A DNA stretch of 41,482 nucleotides from assembly GCA_050942555.1 (NCBI GenBank), contig JBMNNN010000002.1:1-41482 (forward strand). Reading direction: 5' to 3'. This document shows, in pieces, positions 1-8,180 of the stretch. The first letter of the stretch is position 1. Every line of letters starts with the position of its first letter. The notes below the pieces were generated by a model that worked only from the letters and a program-made list of their open reading frames with translations, did not search any database and was not told the origin of the DNA. The position numbers and the translations under genes were made by a program. This DNA comes from JAAYXU01 sp050942555 (GTDB lineage: Bacteria > Bacillota > Clostridia > Christensenellales > UMGS416).

Positions 1-825
1 ATGGACGAGGAGGGATGGACGCCCGAGGAGCTCATTACGAGACGCTATCCCGATCGCCTCATCATCAAGGTCACAAACCAGTGCGGCATGTACTGCCGTT
101 TCTGCCAGAGGCGCAGGCTGATCGGCAAGCACGACACGCACGCTACCCGCGACCAGCTTGAGAGGGCTCTCGGGTATATCCGTTGGCATTCCGAGATTCG
201 GGATGTCCTTATAACGGGCGGCGATGCGTTCATGCTGCCCGACGAAGCGATCGACTGGCTGCTGGGCGAGCTGAGGCGGATACCGCATGTGGACATCGTG
301 CGCTTTGGCACGCGCACCCCTGTTACGCTGCCCCAGCGCATTACCGGCGAGCTGACGCGGATCCTTAGAAGACACCATCCCGTGTACGTAAATACCCAAT
401 TCAACAGTCCCAGGGAAATTACGCGGGAATCAAAACAGGCATGCGCCAGGCTGGCCGACGCCGGGGTGCCGCTGGGCAATCAGATGGTGCTCCTGCAGGG
501 TGTCAACAACGACGCATTTACGGTGCGCAGGCTTAACCAGGCGCTCCTGTCTCTGCGGGTAAAGCCGTACTATATATTCCATCCAAAGACCGTCCGGGGC
601 ACTTCCCATTTCTGGGTGCGCATCGAGGAGGGACTGGATATCATCGAATCCCTGCGCGGCCGCACGTCGGGCATGGCGATCCCGACATACATCGTCAACG
701 GCCCCCGCGGTCTTGGAAAGACGCCGGTACTGCCCAATTATCTCAGCTATATCGGCTCTGAAAAAGCGGTGTTCCACAACTGGGAAGGAAAGCGGTTTGA
801 AATCTCCAATGCTGTTCCAGAATAA
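1..825 (+). CDS. eam: Glutamate 2,3-aminomutase-like radical SAM enzyme (5' truncated by window edge)
   Basis: This is a KamA-family radical SAM/PLP aminomutase. The CxxxCxxC iron-sulfur motif is at C28, C32 and C35, GGD follows near residue 74, and the PLP lysine is K240 in the segment GLGKTPVLPNY. Aligning by distance from that lysine, the two aspartates that bind the substrate side chain in clostridial lysine 2,3-aminomutase (D293 and D330) become K196 and N233 here. Lys plus Asn at these sites is the signature reported for glutamate 2,3-aminomutase, which makes L-beta-glutamate, a compatible solute. Family members carry about 100 or more residues before the cysteine motif, so the first ATG is probably internal and the true start lies upstream of the window. 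Citrate synthase begins 19 nt downstream, probably in the same operon. The family assignment is firm; substrate specificity is inferred from two residues. Confidence 0.82.
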   Translation: MDEEGWTPEELITRRYPDRLIIKVTNQCGMYCRFCQRRRLIGKHDTHATRDQLERALGYIRWHSEIRDVLITGGDAFMLPDEAIDWLLGELRRIPHVDIVRFGTRTPVTLPQRITGELTRILRRHHPVYVNTQFNSPREITRESKQACARLADAGVPLGNQMVLLQGVNNDAFTVRRLNQALLSLRVKPYYIFHPKTVRGTSHFWVRIEEGLDIIESLRGRTSGMAIPTYIVNGPRGLGKTPVLPNYLSYIGSEKAVFHNWEGKRFEISNAVPE

Positions 826-844
826 ATTGAAAGGCAGGTACGCA

Positions 845-2248
845 ATGCAAAACGGATATTCCCAATTCGACGAACAAGAGATCGCCCGGCTTGCGCGCAG
901 GGTCGAGTCGGGCGGCAGAATCGACCCGGAGCTGTACGCGTGGTATGACGTCAAGCGGGGGCTGCGCGACGTGAGCGGAAAGGGCGTATTGGCGGGGCTT
1001 ACCCGCATCGGAGAGGTGCGCGGACACATTCTCGATGAAAACGAGCTCATTCCCACGCAGGGCAAGCTCTATTACAGGGGCATCGACATCGAGGACCTGG
1101 TCAATGGATTTCTCGCCGAGGACCGGCCCGGGTATGAGGAAACATGCTATCTGCTGCTGATGGGCGAGCTGCCCGCGCGGCACGATCTTGAGCGCTTTAT
1201 GCGGATGCTCGCCAGCTGCCGTGCGCTGCCTGAGGAGTTTTTAAGCGGAATCATACTCAAATCGTCGAGTCCCGATGTGATGAACGCGCTGGCCCGCTCG
1301 GTGCTTGCGCTGTACAGCTACGACGAGCGGGCCGACGATATCAGCATACCCAATGTGCTGCGCCAGTGCCTCAAGCTCATTGCCTGCTTTCCGCAGCTGG
1401 CGGTATATGCGTATCAGGCATGCGTCCATTGCCACAGGAACCAGAGCCTTATCATACACAGCCCGTCTCCGGAGCTTGGGACGGCCGAGAATATCCTCCA
1501 CATGCTCCGTGCCGATTCGCAGTACACGAAGCTGGAGGCCCGGCTGCTGGATCTGTCGCTGGTGCTTCACGCCGAGCACGGCGGGGGCAATAATTCCTCG
1601 TTCATCATCCACGTGGCGACTTCGACGGGTACAGACACGTATTCGTCCATCGTGGCCGCGATCGGCTCGCTTAAGGGGCCGCGGCACGGAGGCGCGAATC
1701 TCAAGGTGCTGCAGATGATGGAGGACATGAAGCGCGAGGTATCCGACTGGACCAGCGAGGATGCGGTGCGCGATTATCTTTTCAGGCTGCTGGACAGGCA
1801 GGCGTTCGATCGGTCGGGTCTTATATACGGGATCGGTCATGCCGTCTATTCGCTGTCGGACCCCAGGGCGCTGCTCTTTAAAAAGTATGTCGAGGCGCTC
1901 GCCCGGGAAAAGGGCCTGGAGGAGGAGTACCGCCTGTATGAGCTGGTGGAGCGGCTCGCGCCCGAAACGATCGCCCGGAAGCGCCGCATGTACAAGGGCG
2001 TGAGCGCGAACGTCGATTTTTATTCGGGGTTCGTTTACCGGATGCTGGACATACCGCCCGAGCTCTTCACGCCGCTTTTTGCGATCTCGCGGATCGCAGG
2101 ATGGAGCGCCCACCGCATCGAGGAGCTCCTCAACGCGGGCAAGATCATCCGGCCCGCGTACAAAAGCGTTACGGCAAGACGCAAATACACGCCGATGGCT
2201 GGCCGTCACGGCGAACCTGCCGGTACGAAGGATCATACCGCGTATTAG
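845..2248 (+). CDS. gltA: Citrate synthase
   Basis: Condenses acetyl-CoA and oxaloacetate to citrate, the entry to the oxidative branch leading to 2-oxoglutarate and glutamate. The 467-residue protein matches the longer citrate synthases of Clostridia. The catalytic triad is visible: H245 in the stretch LHAEHGGGN, H332 in GIGHAVY and D391 in VDFYSG. The CoA/oxaloacetate region KGPRHGGAN is also present. The ATG at 845 is preceded by a modest AAAGGCAGG ribosome binding site; an open frame continues upstream but overlaps the aminomutase and lacks family similarity. It lies 19 nt after the aminomutase, so carbon flow to glutamate and its conversion to beta-glutamate could be co-expressed (inference). 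A 2-methylcitrate synthase activity cannot be excluded by sequence alone. Confidence 0.93.
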   Translation: MQNGYSQFDEQEIARLARRVESGGRIDPELYAWYDVKRGLRDVSGKGVLAGLTRIGEVRGHILDENELIPTQGKLYYRGIDIEDLVNGFLAEDRPGYEETCYLLLMGELPARHDLERFMRMLASCRALPEEFLSGIILKSSSPDVMNALARSVLALYSYDERADDISIPNVLRQCLKLIACFPQLAVYAYQACVHCHRNQSLIIHSPSPELGTAENILHMLRADSQYTKLEARLLDLSLVLHAEHGGGNNSSFIIHVATSTGTDTYSSIVAAIGSLKGPRHGGANLKVLQMMEDMKREVSDWTSEDAVRDYLFRLLDRQAFDRSGLIYGIGHAVYSLSDPRALLFKKYVEALAREKGLEEEYRLYELVERLAPETIARKRRMYKGVSANVDFYSGFVYRMLDIPPELFTPLFAISRIAGWSAHRIEELLNAGKIIRPAYKSVTARRKYTPMAGRHGEPAGTKDHTAY

Positions 2249-2254
2249 CCGCAG

Positions 2255-2283
2255 GGCGGGACGATGTCCCGCCTGATTTTTAT
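2255..2283 (+). terminator. Intrinsic terminator after citrate synthase
   Basis: Perfect 8-bp stem GGCGGGAC / GTCCCGCC with loop GAT, followed by TGATTTTTATTT. It lies 6 nt after the citrate synthase stop codon and ends the aminomutase-citrate synthase unit. Confidence 0.9.
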
Positions 2284-2370
2284 TTAAAACTCTTTATATA
2301 TGAAATCCGGATACACGAGCCGGTATTCCCACGACCGTTACTGTTCGGCCCGCGGGCATCGCTCATTTTA

Positions 2371-2400
2371 TTGGATTTTTACGCCAATATGTTTTATAAT
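2371..2400 (+). promoter_or_regulatory. SigA-type promoter for the rbgA operon
   Basis: TTGGAT (2371-2376), 18-nt spacer, then a consensus TATAAT (2395-2400). It is 54 nt upstream of the rbgA start and just after the preceding terminator. The AT-rich -10 region stands out in GC-rich surroundings. It probably drives the long run from rbgA to hslU. Confidence 0.7.
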
Positions 2401-2454
2401 AAAAGGGCTGTGAGAACCGGGGCATAAGCGTCCCGGTTTTAAGGAGGCATCCGG

Positions 2455-3342
2455 TTGGACATTCATTGGTATCCGGGGCACATGACCCGCGCGCGGCGCA
2501 TGATCGAGGAGAATCTGGCGCGCATCGATCTGGTGGTCGAGGTGCTGGACGCCCGCGCTCCCCGCGCATCCCGGAACCCGGACTTCGACGACCTGTTTGC
2601 CGGAAAAAAGCGCGTCGCGGTGCTTAACAAGTCGGATCTGGCCGATAGGGCCGTCACGAAGCAGTGGATCGCGCGATTCGAGGCCGATGGTATGCCCGCT
2701 GCGGCCGTCGCGGCGGTATCGGTCGGCGCGAAAAAGAGGATACTCGCGTGCATCGACCGCGCGATCGCTCCTGATGCGCGGCGAGCGCTGGAAACCCGGG
2801 GCGTCCGCAAGACGTTCACCGTGATGGTGGCAGGGATTCCAAACGTGGGCAAATCGACGCTGATCAACTGCCTTGCGGGAAGCGGCGCGGCCCGAACCGG
2901 GGGAAAACCCGGCGTGACCCGTGGCCGCCAGCGCGTCCGCATCACGCCGTATCTGGAGCTTCTCGACACGCCGGGGCTACTGTGGCCCAAGCTTGAGGAT
3001 CCGGTAAGCGCGCGCCATCTGGCCATCACCGGCGCGGTGCGCGACGAGACCACCGATATACCGGGACTGAGCCTGTTGCTTCTCGAGGAGCTGGCCCGGA
3101 CGTACCCGGATCTCCTGGCCGGGCGGTACCGTATCGAGGCGAATTTGGTGCAGGAGCTTCCGCCGCGGGAGCTGCTGTCGGAGATATGCCGCAGGAGAGG
3201 GTTCCTTGCGGGAGGCGGCGAGCCCGACGAGGAGCGGGGCGCGGCGACGGTCCTGCATGAGTTCCGGATGGGAAAACTGGGAGCCGTGTCGCTGGAGCGG
3301 CCCGGGGAAGAGGAGACAAATGGCGCAGACGCTGACGCTTGA
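2455..3342 (+). CDS. rbgA: Ribosome biogenesis GTPase RbgA (YlqF)
   Basis: Circularly permuted GTPase needed for late assembly of the 50S ribosomal subunit. The G motifs occur in permuted order: G4 NKSD at residues 58-61, then G1 GIPNVGKS at 127-134, then G3 DTPG at 171-174. The N-terminus MDIHWYPGHM is typical of the family, and the 295-residue length is normal. The start is TTG at 2455, chosen because a perfect AAGGAGG lies at 2441-2447 with a 7-nt gap and because the N-terminal family motif begins exactly there. It is followed by rnhB, whose start overlaps this gene by 23 nt. The rbgA-rnhB pair is conserved in Bacillota. Confidence 0.95.
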   Translation: MDIHWYPGHMTRARRMIEENLARIDLVVEVLDARAPRASRNPDFDDLFAGKKRVAVLNKSDLADRAVTKQWIARFEADGMPAAAVAAVSVGAKKRILACIDRAIAPDARRALETRGVRKTFTVMVAGIPNVGKSTLINCLAGSGAARTGGKPGVTRGRQRVRITPYLELLDTPGLLWPKLEDPVSARHLAITGAVRDETTDIPGLSLLLLEELARTYPDLLAGRYRIEANLVQELPPRELLSEICRRRGFLAGGGEPDEERGAATVLHEFRMGKLGAVSLERPGEEETNGADADA

Positions 3343-3937
3343 CGATCGGCTCGCTTATGAGCGGTCGCTGTTCGCGCAGGGATACCGGCTGCTGGCCGGT
3401 ATGGATGAGGTTGGCCGTGGCCCGCTCGCAGGTCCCGTGGTGGCTGCCTGCGTGATACTGCCCATCGACAATCCTATCGAAGGCGTGGACGATTCGAAGC
3501 GCCTTTCCGCAAAAAAGCGCGCGGAGCTGCTGCGCCATATCGAGCGCAGCGCGACGGCGATCGGCATCGGCGTGGTGGAGCGCGACGTCATCGACCGGAT
3601 CAATATATTAAAGGCCACGCGGCTGGCGATGGAGCGCGCGGTCGGAGCGATGCGGGAGCAGCCCGATTACATACTGGTCGACGCGTTGGAAAACCTAAAC
3701 ATACCGGTGCGCCACCAGGGCGTCGTCCGCGGGGACGGCCTCTGCTATCTGGTGAGCGCGGCTTCGATCGTCGCCAAACAGGCCCGGGACGCGATGATGA
3801 TCGAGTATTCGCGCCGCTTCCCCGGTTACGGGTTTGAGCGGAACATGGGCTATGGCACGCCAGAGCATATCGATGCGCTGCGAAGGCTGGGGCCCTGTGC
3901 GATACACCGCAGGAGCTTCATCCGGGGGATACTGTGA
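3320..3937 (+). CDS. rnhB: Ribonuclease HII
   Basis: Endonuclease that cuts the RNA strand of RNA-DNA hybrids and starts removal of misincorporated ribonucleotides. The 205-residue protein carries the type 2 RNase H signature GMDEVGRGPLAGP near residues 25-37, DDSKRL near residue 55, the metal-binding Asp in VDALENL and the SAASIVAK motif. ATG at 3320 is preceded by GAGGAG and overlaps the end of rbgA by 23 nt, implying translational coupling. The open frame continues upstream to 3206, but that part lies inside rbgA and has no family similarity. The stop overlaps the next start as GTGA. Confidence 0.95.
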   Translation: MAQTLTLDDRLAYERSLFAQGYRLLAGMDEVGRGPLAGPVVAACVILPIDNPIEGVDDSKRLSAKKRAELLRHIERSATAIGIGVVERDVIDRINILKATRLAMERAVGAMREQPDYILVDALENLNIPVRHQGVVRGDGLCYLVSAASIVAKQARDAMMIEYSRRFPGYGFERNMGYGTPEHIDALRRLGPCAIHRRSFIRGIL

Positions 3938-4299
3938 AAACCCGCGAGCTGGGAAGGAGCGGAGAGCAGGCTGCCGGGCGCTACCTCGAAAGCCTTGGCT
4001 GCCGTATCGTCGCCCGGAACTACCGCACCCGTCAGGGTGAGGTAGACCTCATCGCGCTGGACGGCGAAACCGTGGTGTTTGCCGAGGTCAAAACCCGCCG
4101 CAGCCAGAGGGCAGGGAGCGGGGCCGAGTCTGTGACTGCCCGCAAGCAGGAGCATATCATCCGGGCGGCGCTGGCATTCCTGCAGGAGCGGGGGATGGAG
4201 GAAGCGCCGGCCCGGTTCGACGTGATCGAGTTGCTTTACGCCCGCGAGGGTTTCCGGATCCGGCATATCCGGGACGCTTTCGGCAGCACGGGATTCTAA
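3934..4299 (+). CDS. yraN: UPF0102 family (YraN) endonuclease-fold protein
   Basis: Small protein of the UPF0102/YraN family, related in fold to Holliday-junction resolvases and type II endonucleases; its cellular role is not settled. Family features visible are GRSGEQAAGRYLE at the N-terminus, ARNYRTRQGEVDLIA and VVFAEVKTR. The Glu-Asp and Glu-x-Lys residues form the PD-(D/E)xK-like site. The 121-residue length is normal. The GTG start overlaps the rnhB stop by 4 nt. The rnhB-yraN-comM-dprA neighbourhood is common in Bacillota, although here the large glycosyltransferase gene is inserted between yraN and comM. Confidence 0.9.
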   Translation: MKTRELGRSGEQAAGRYLESLGCRIVARNYRTRQGEVDLIALDGETVVFAEVKTRRSQRAGSGAESVTARKQEHIIRAALAFLQERGMEEAPARFDVIELLYAREGFRIRHIRDAFGSTGF

Positions 4300-4316
4300 A
4301 GATACGGGAGATCGTG

Positions 4317-7300
4317 ATGGACAGCAAACGGATCGTATTCGCGCTGGCCGCGGCGCTTATGCTCATACTGGCAGCGCCCGGGGCAGCCGTGGCTGACGGT
4401 GAAAACCTTCTCGTCAATCCGGAGTTCGAGTCGGTATCCGACGGAGCGCCCGAAGGCTGGAAGCTGAAGCTTTATAATTACGAGGAAGGCTATACCGAAA
4501 CCTCCTTTACGACCGGCCGGTCGGGGCAGGCCGTGGTGCTTGTAAACGCGGAGAGCAACGACGCACGGTACCAGCAGAAGGTTTCGGTCGAGCCCGATAC
4601 GCTTTACTGCCTTTCGGGATACATAATGGCCGAGGGCGTACAGGACGGATGGGGCGCGAATCTGTCACTCGAAAACACATTTATCTATACCGACCCGGTT
4701 TTCGATACCGCAGGACAGTGGGAGCATGTCGCGCTCTACGGACGCACCGGCCCGCGGCAGACCGAGCTCATCGTATGCGTGCGGCTGGGCGGTTACGCCG
4801 GAGAGGCCATGGGACGCGCGGCTTTCGACGGCCTGTCACTCAGGAAAGCAGACGCCGTACCGGCGGGATACGAGGAGCAGTCGTTTGAGTCGATGCCCGA
4901 GACAGAAGATGATCCTGCGGGCCTGATGAACAAGTATCAGTATATCCGGCCTATCCTGCTCATCGCCGCGCTGTTCCTGGCGGCTGCCATGATTGTAATA
5001 CGCCGATTCGTGCGATTTTCGGGAGAGCCTCGCGACCACGAGGCGGCTCCGGCTGCGCTGTGGGTCCTCATGGGTCTGGCGCTGGCGCTGCGCGTGGGGA
5101 TCGGCGCTGTGATCACCGGATACCCGAACGACATCGCCTGCTGGATGGGCTGGGCCAACGACACCGCCGAAAACGGCCTGTGGGGACTGTATGCCCGGGG
5201 TAATTTCTGCGACTATCCGCCCGGGTATATGATCGTGCTGTGGGTCATCGGCAAGATCCGGCTGCTCTTGGGCATCCCGTCCAGCTCACCGATATTCCTG
5301 GTCATGGTCAAACTGCCCGCGATCGCGGCCGACCTGGCGCTCGGGTACCTGATTTATAAAGCAGCCCACAAGCGCCTTGGCAGTGTTCCGGCCGTGGCGC
5401 TCGCAGGGCTTTATCTCATGAACCCGGCTACGCTTACCAATACCGCCGCATGGGGGCAGATCGATTCGCTGCTGGCGCTGGTCGTGGTCGCGTACCTGTG
5501 GCTCCTGTACGAGCGGAAGATCGTGTGGGCGTCGGTGGCATTCGTACTGGGCGCTCTCATCAAGCCCCAGATGCTGCTGTTCGGGCCGGTCCTGCTGGTC
5601 GTGTTCATACACTTTTGGATCGAGCAGGGCTGGAAGAAGGCGCTGCGCGCATTCGCGATCAGCGTCGTTTCGGGGCTGGCGCTGGCGGCGGCGGTGGTGC
5701 TTCCCTTCCGGCAGGGACAGGACTTCTGGTGGATCATCGACAAATATACGGGGACCATGGGCTTTTACCGGTACACCTCGCTGAGCGCCTGCAATGTCTA
5801 CGGACTCATGGGACTGCTCTGGAAGCCCGATACCATCAAGCTCCTGGGGATCCCGGCAAGCATTTGGGGAACGGTGGGCATCGTGGCTGCCTGCCTCGTC
5901 TTTCTGATCGCGGCGCTTCGCGACAGGAGCCGCGAGCACATATTCTTCTACGCCGCGATGCTCGTAACCGGCATATTCGGCCTGGGAGGGCGGATGCACG
6001 AGCGGTACATGTACCCCGCGCTCATACTGCTGCTGCTCTCGTCGATACTCATACGCGATAGACATCATCTTCGCCTTTATATACTCTTCAGCCTGACCCA
6101 GTTCGTGAACATCGCGCTGACGCTGGCCAACGAACACCTCGTCAACGGGGATGGCGTGATATTCACGCTGTCGGCGCTGATGATGGGCGGATACATAGCG
6201 ATGCTGGCGATGGCGTTCGGAAGAATTGCCCCCCGGATGACTGGCCGCGTCAGGGAGCGCCTTTGCGGGCTCCTTGTACCGGAGCAGGGCGGGCGCGCGC
6301 CTGATGCCCGCGCCGGGGCAGCGCCTTCCCCGGATGAGCGTGCGGCCGCGCGCATCACGAACTGGAAATACACGCACGATATGCGCATGACGCGCAGGGA
6401 CTGGCTGGCGATGGGCGTGCTGACCGCGGTATACGCGGTGCTCGCCTTTACCTATCTGGGCGATCTTCGCGTCCCGCAGACGATGTGGAAGGCCAGCCGT
6501 ACCGGGGAATCCTTCGTAGCCGAGTTCGACGGGGAAAGAGAGATCGCGGAGATCTGGTATTACCGGGGGCTGTCTTCATCGGCTGCGAAGATGCGCTTCG
6601 AGACGCGCGACGCGTCGGGGGCGTGGACGCAGGCCGCAGTGGTAGACTTTACGCAGGAGCCCTACTCCGACTGGAGCAACGAGCTGTATAAATGGTTCAT
6701 CGCGCCCGAAGCGATGACCGGAAGCGCGGTGCGCGTCACGATCGAAAAGCCCACGCTCCGGCTGATCGAAATGGCCTTTAAGGACGCGGAGGGCAGGAAT
6801 ATACCCGTTAAAGCGGTGACCGACATAAACGCCAGGGAAGAAGGCGGGCCGCTCTTACTCTTTGACGAGCAGCAGCTTACGCCCGAATACCCCAGCCAGA
6901 TGAACGGCACCTATTTCGACGAAATCTACCACGCGCGGACGGCCTGGGAGCATCTGAACGGCATCGAGCCCTACGAGAACACGCATCCGCCTCTTGGCAA
7001 GGACATCATCAGCCTGGGCGTGGTGCTTTTCGGCATGACGCCGTTCGGTTGGCGCTTCATGGGCGCGCTCTTTGGCGTGCTGATGATACCGGTCATGTAT
7101 CTGTTGGGGAAAGCCCTGTTCCGCGACTCGCGGCTTGCGTTCATCGCCGCGTTCCTCATGACGTTCGACTTTATGCATTTCACGCAGACGCGCATCGCCA
7201 CCATCGACACGTACGGCGTGTTCTTCATACTGTGCATGTATGCCTGCATGTATATCTACTACAGGATGAGCTTTAACAATACGCCGCTCATGCGGACGCT

Positions 7301-8165
7301 CGTCCCGCTGGGTCTTTCGGGCATATTCTTCGGGCTGGGCGCAGCCAGCAAATGGATCTGCCTGTACGCCGGGGCCGGGCTGGCGGTGCTGTTCTTCTAC
7401 AGTCTGTGGATGCGCTGGCAGGAGTTTCGCGCGGCTTCCGACGCCGGGAGAGCCGGGATCGGAGAATCCGAGGCGCGGCGCATCCGTCGGCGTTTCCCGC
7501 GCAATGTGATCGTGACCCTGCTGTGGTGCGTGCTGTTCTTCATCATCATCCCGGCGGGAATATACATAGCCTCCTACATACCGTATCTTAATGTGACCGG
7601 CGCGGGCCACGATCTCCGGGATGTATGGCAGAATCAGATCAATATGTTCAACTACCACTCCAGGCTCGTGGATGACCACTTTTTCCAGTCGCCCTGGTAC
7701 CAGTGGCCTGTCATATGGAAGCCGATGTGGTTCTACCAGAACACCTACCTTGCGCCGGGCTGGATGGGCTCCATCGCGACGATGGGAAACCCCGCGGTCT
7801 GGTGGCCCGGTCTGGTCGCGATGGTGGCGCTCCTCATGCGCACGGCACGCAGGAGAGCGGCCGAACCGCTGGGCCTGTTTGTGGCGATTGGGTTCCTCGC
7901 GCAGTATCTCCCCTGGGTGCTGGTGCCCCGGTCGATGTTCATTTACCATTATTTCGCGTCGGTGCCCTTCATCATATTCGCCGTCGTCTATTATATTAGG
8001 GAGCGGTACATCGGGCGGCCTGACGGGAAAAAGAGAGTGCTCATCTATCTGGGCGTCGTGCTGTTGCTGTTCCTGTGGTTCTACCCGGTGATGTCGGGCC
8101 TTCCCATCCCGTCATGGCTGGGCAGGACGATGCGGTGGCTGCCTACCTGGTATTTTACATACTAA
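4317..8165 (+). CDS. Tandem GT-C glycosyltransferase: carbohydrate-binding-like domain, mannosyltransferase-like module and PMT-like (GT39) module
   Basis: A 1282-residue membrane protein. Residues 1-27 are a signal peptide ending near AVADG. Residues about 28-180 form a secreted beta-sandwich resembling family 4/9 carbohydrate-binding modules. A membrane segment near 203-225 leads into a first multi-pass GT-C module with a likely catalytic Asp at D272 in YPNDIACW, then DYPPGY. After about residue 715 comes an extracytoplasmic beta-rich domain resembling F5/8-type sugar-binding domains. A second multi-pass module carries D868-E869 in YFDEIYHAR and the THPPLGK motif of protein O-mannosyltransferase-like enzymes, which use polyprenyl-phosphate sugars outside the membrane. 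ATG 4317 is preferred over GTG 4314 because GGGAG then sits 6 nt upstream. Acceptor and sugar are unknown. Two complete GT-C modules in one chain is unusual. Confidence 0.85.
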   Translation: MDSKRIVFALAAALMLILAAPGAAVADGENLLVNPEFESVSDGAPEGWKLKLYNYEEGYTETSFTTGRSGQAVVLVNAESNDARYQQKVSVEPDTLYCLSGYIMAEGVQDGWGANLSLENTFIYTDPVFDTAGQWEHVALYGRTGPRQTELIVCVRLGGYAGEAMGRAAFDGLSLRKADAVPAGYEEQSFESMPETEDDPAGLMNKYQYIRPILLIAALFLAAAMIVIRRFVRFSGEPRDHEAAPAALWVLMGLALALRVGIGAVITGYPNDIACWMGWANDTAENGLWGLYARGNFCDYPPGYMIVLWVIGKIRLLLGIPSSSPIFLVMVKLPAIAADLALGYLIYKAAHKRLGSVPAVALAGLYLMNPATLTNTAAWGQIDSLLALVVVAYLWLLYERKIVWASVAFVLGALIKPQMLLFGPVLLVVFIHFWIEQGWKKALRAFAISVVSGLALAAAVVLPFRQGQDFWWIIDKYTGTMGFYRYTSLSACNVYGLMGLLWKPDTIKLLGIPASIWGTVGIVAACLVFLIAALRDRSREHIFFYAAMLVTGIFGLGGRMHERYMYPALILLLLSSILIRDRHHLRLYILFSLTQFVNIALTLANEHLVNGDGVIFTLSALMMGGYIAMLAMAFGRIAPRMTGRVRERLCGLLVPEQGGRAPDARAGAAPSPDERAAARITNWKYTHDMRMTRRDWLAMGVLTAVYAVLAFTYLGDLRVPQTMWKASRTGESFVAEFDGEREIAEIWYYRGLSSSAAKMRFETRDASGAWTQAAVVDFTQEPYSDWSNELYKWFIAPEAMTGSAVRVTIEKPTLRLIEMAFKDAEGRNIPVKAVTDINAREEGGPLLLFDEQQLTPEYPSQMNGTYFDEIYHARTAWEHLNGIEPYENTHPPLGKDIISLGVVLFGMTPFGWRFMGALFGVLMIPVMYLLGKALFRDSRLAFIAAFLMTFDFMHFTQTRIATIDTYGVFFILCMYACMYIYYRMSFNNTPLMRTLVPLGLSGIFFGLGAASKWICLYAGAGLAVLFFYSLWMRWQEFRAASDAGRAGIGESEARRIRRRFPRNVIVTLLWCVLFFIIIPAGIYIASYIPYLNVTGAGHDLRDVWQNQINMFNYHSRLVDDHFFQSPWYQWPVIWKPMWFYQNTYLAPGWMGSIATMGNPAVWWPGLVAMVALLMRTARRRAAEPLGLFVAIGFLAQYLPWVLVPRSMFIYHYFASVPFIIFAVVYYIRERYIGRPDGKKRVLIYLGVVLLLFLWFYPVMSGLPIPSWLGRTMRWLPTWYFTY

Positions 8166-8180
8166 GGACGGAGGAATGCG

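Noticed and set aside
6855..7949. A 364-codon frame antisense to the double glycosyltransferase; similar cases at 5286-6377, 10579-11718 and 1241-2236
   Set aside because: All lie wholly inside recognised genes, lack ribosome binding sites and show the low-complexity composition of shadow frames.
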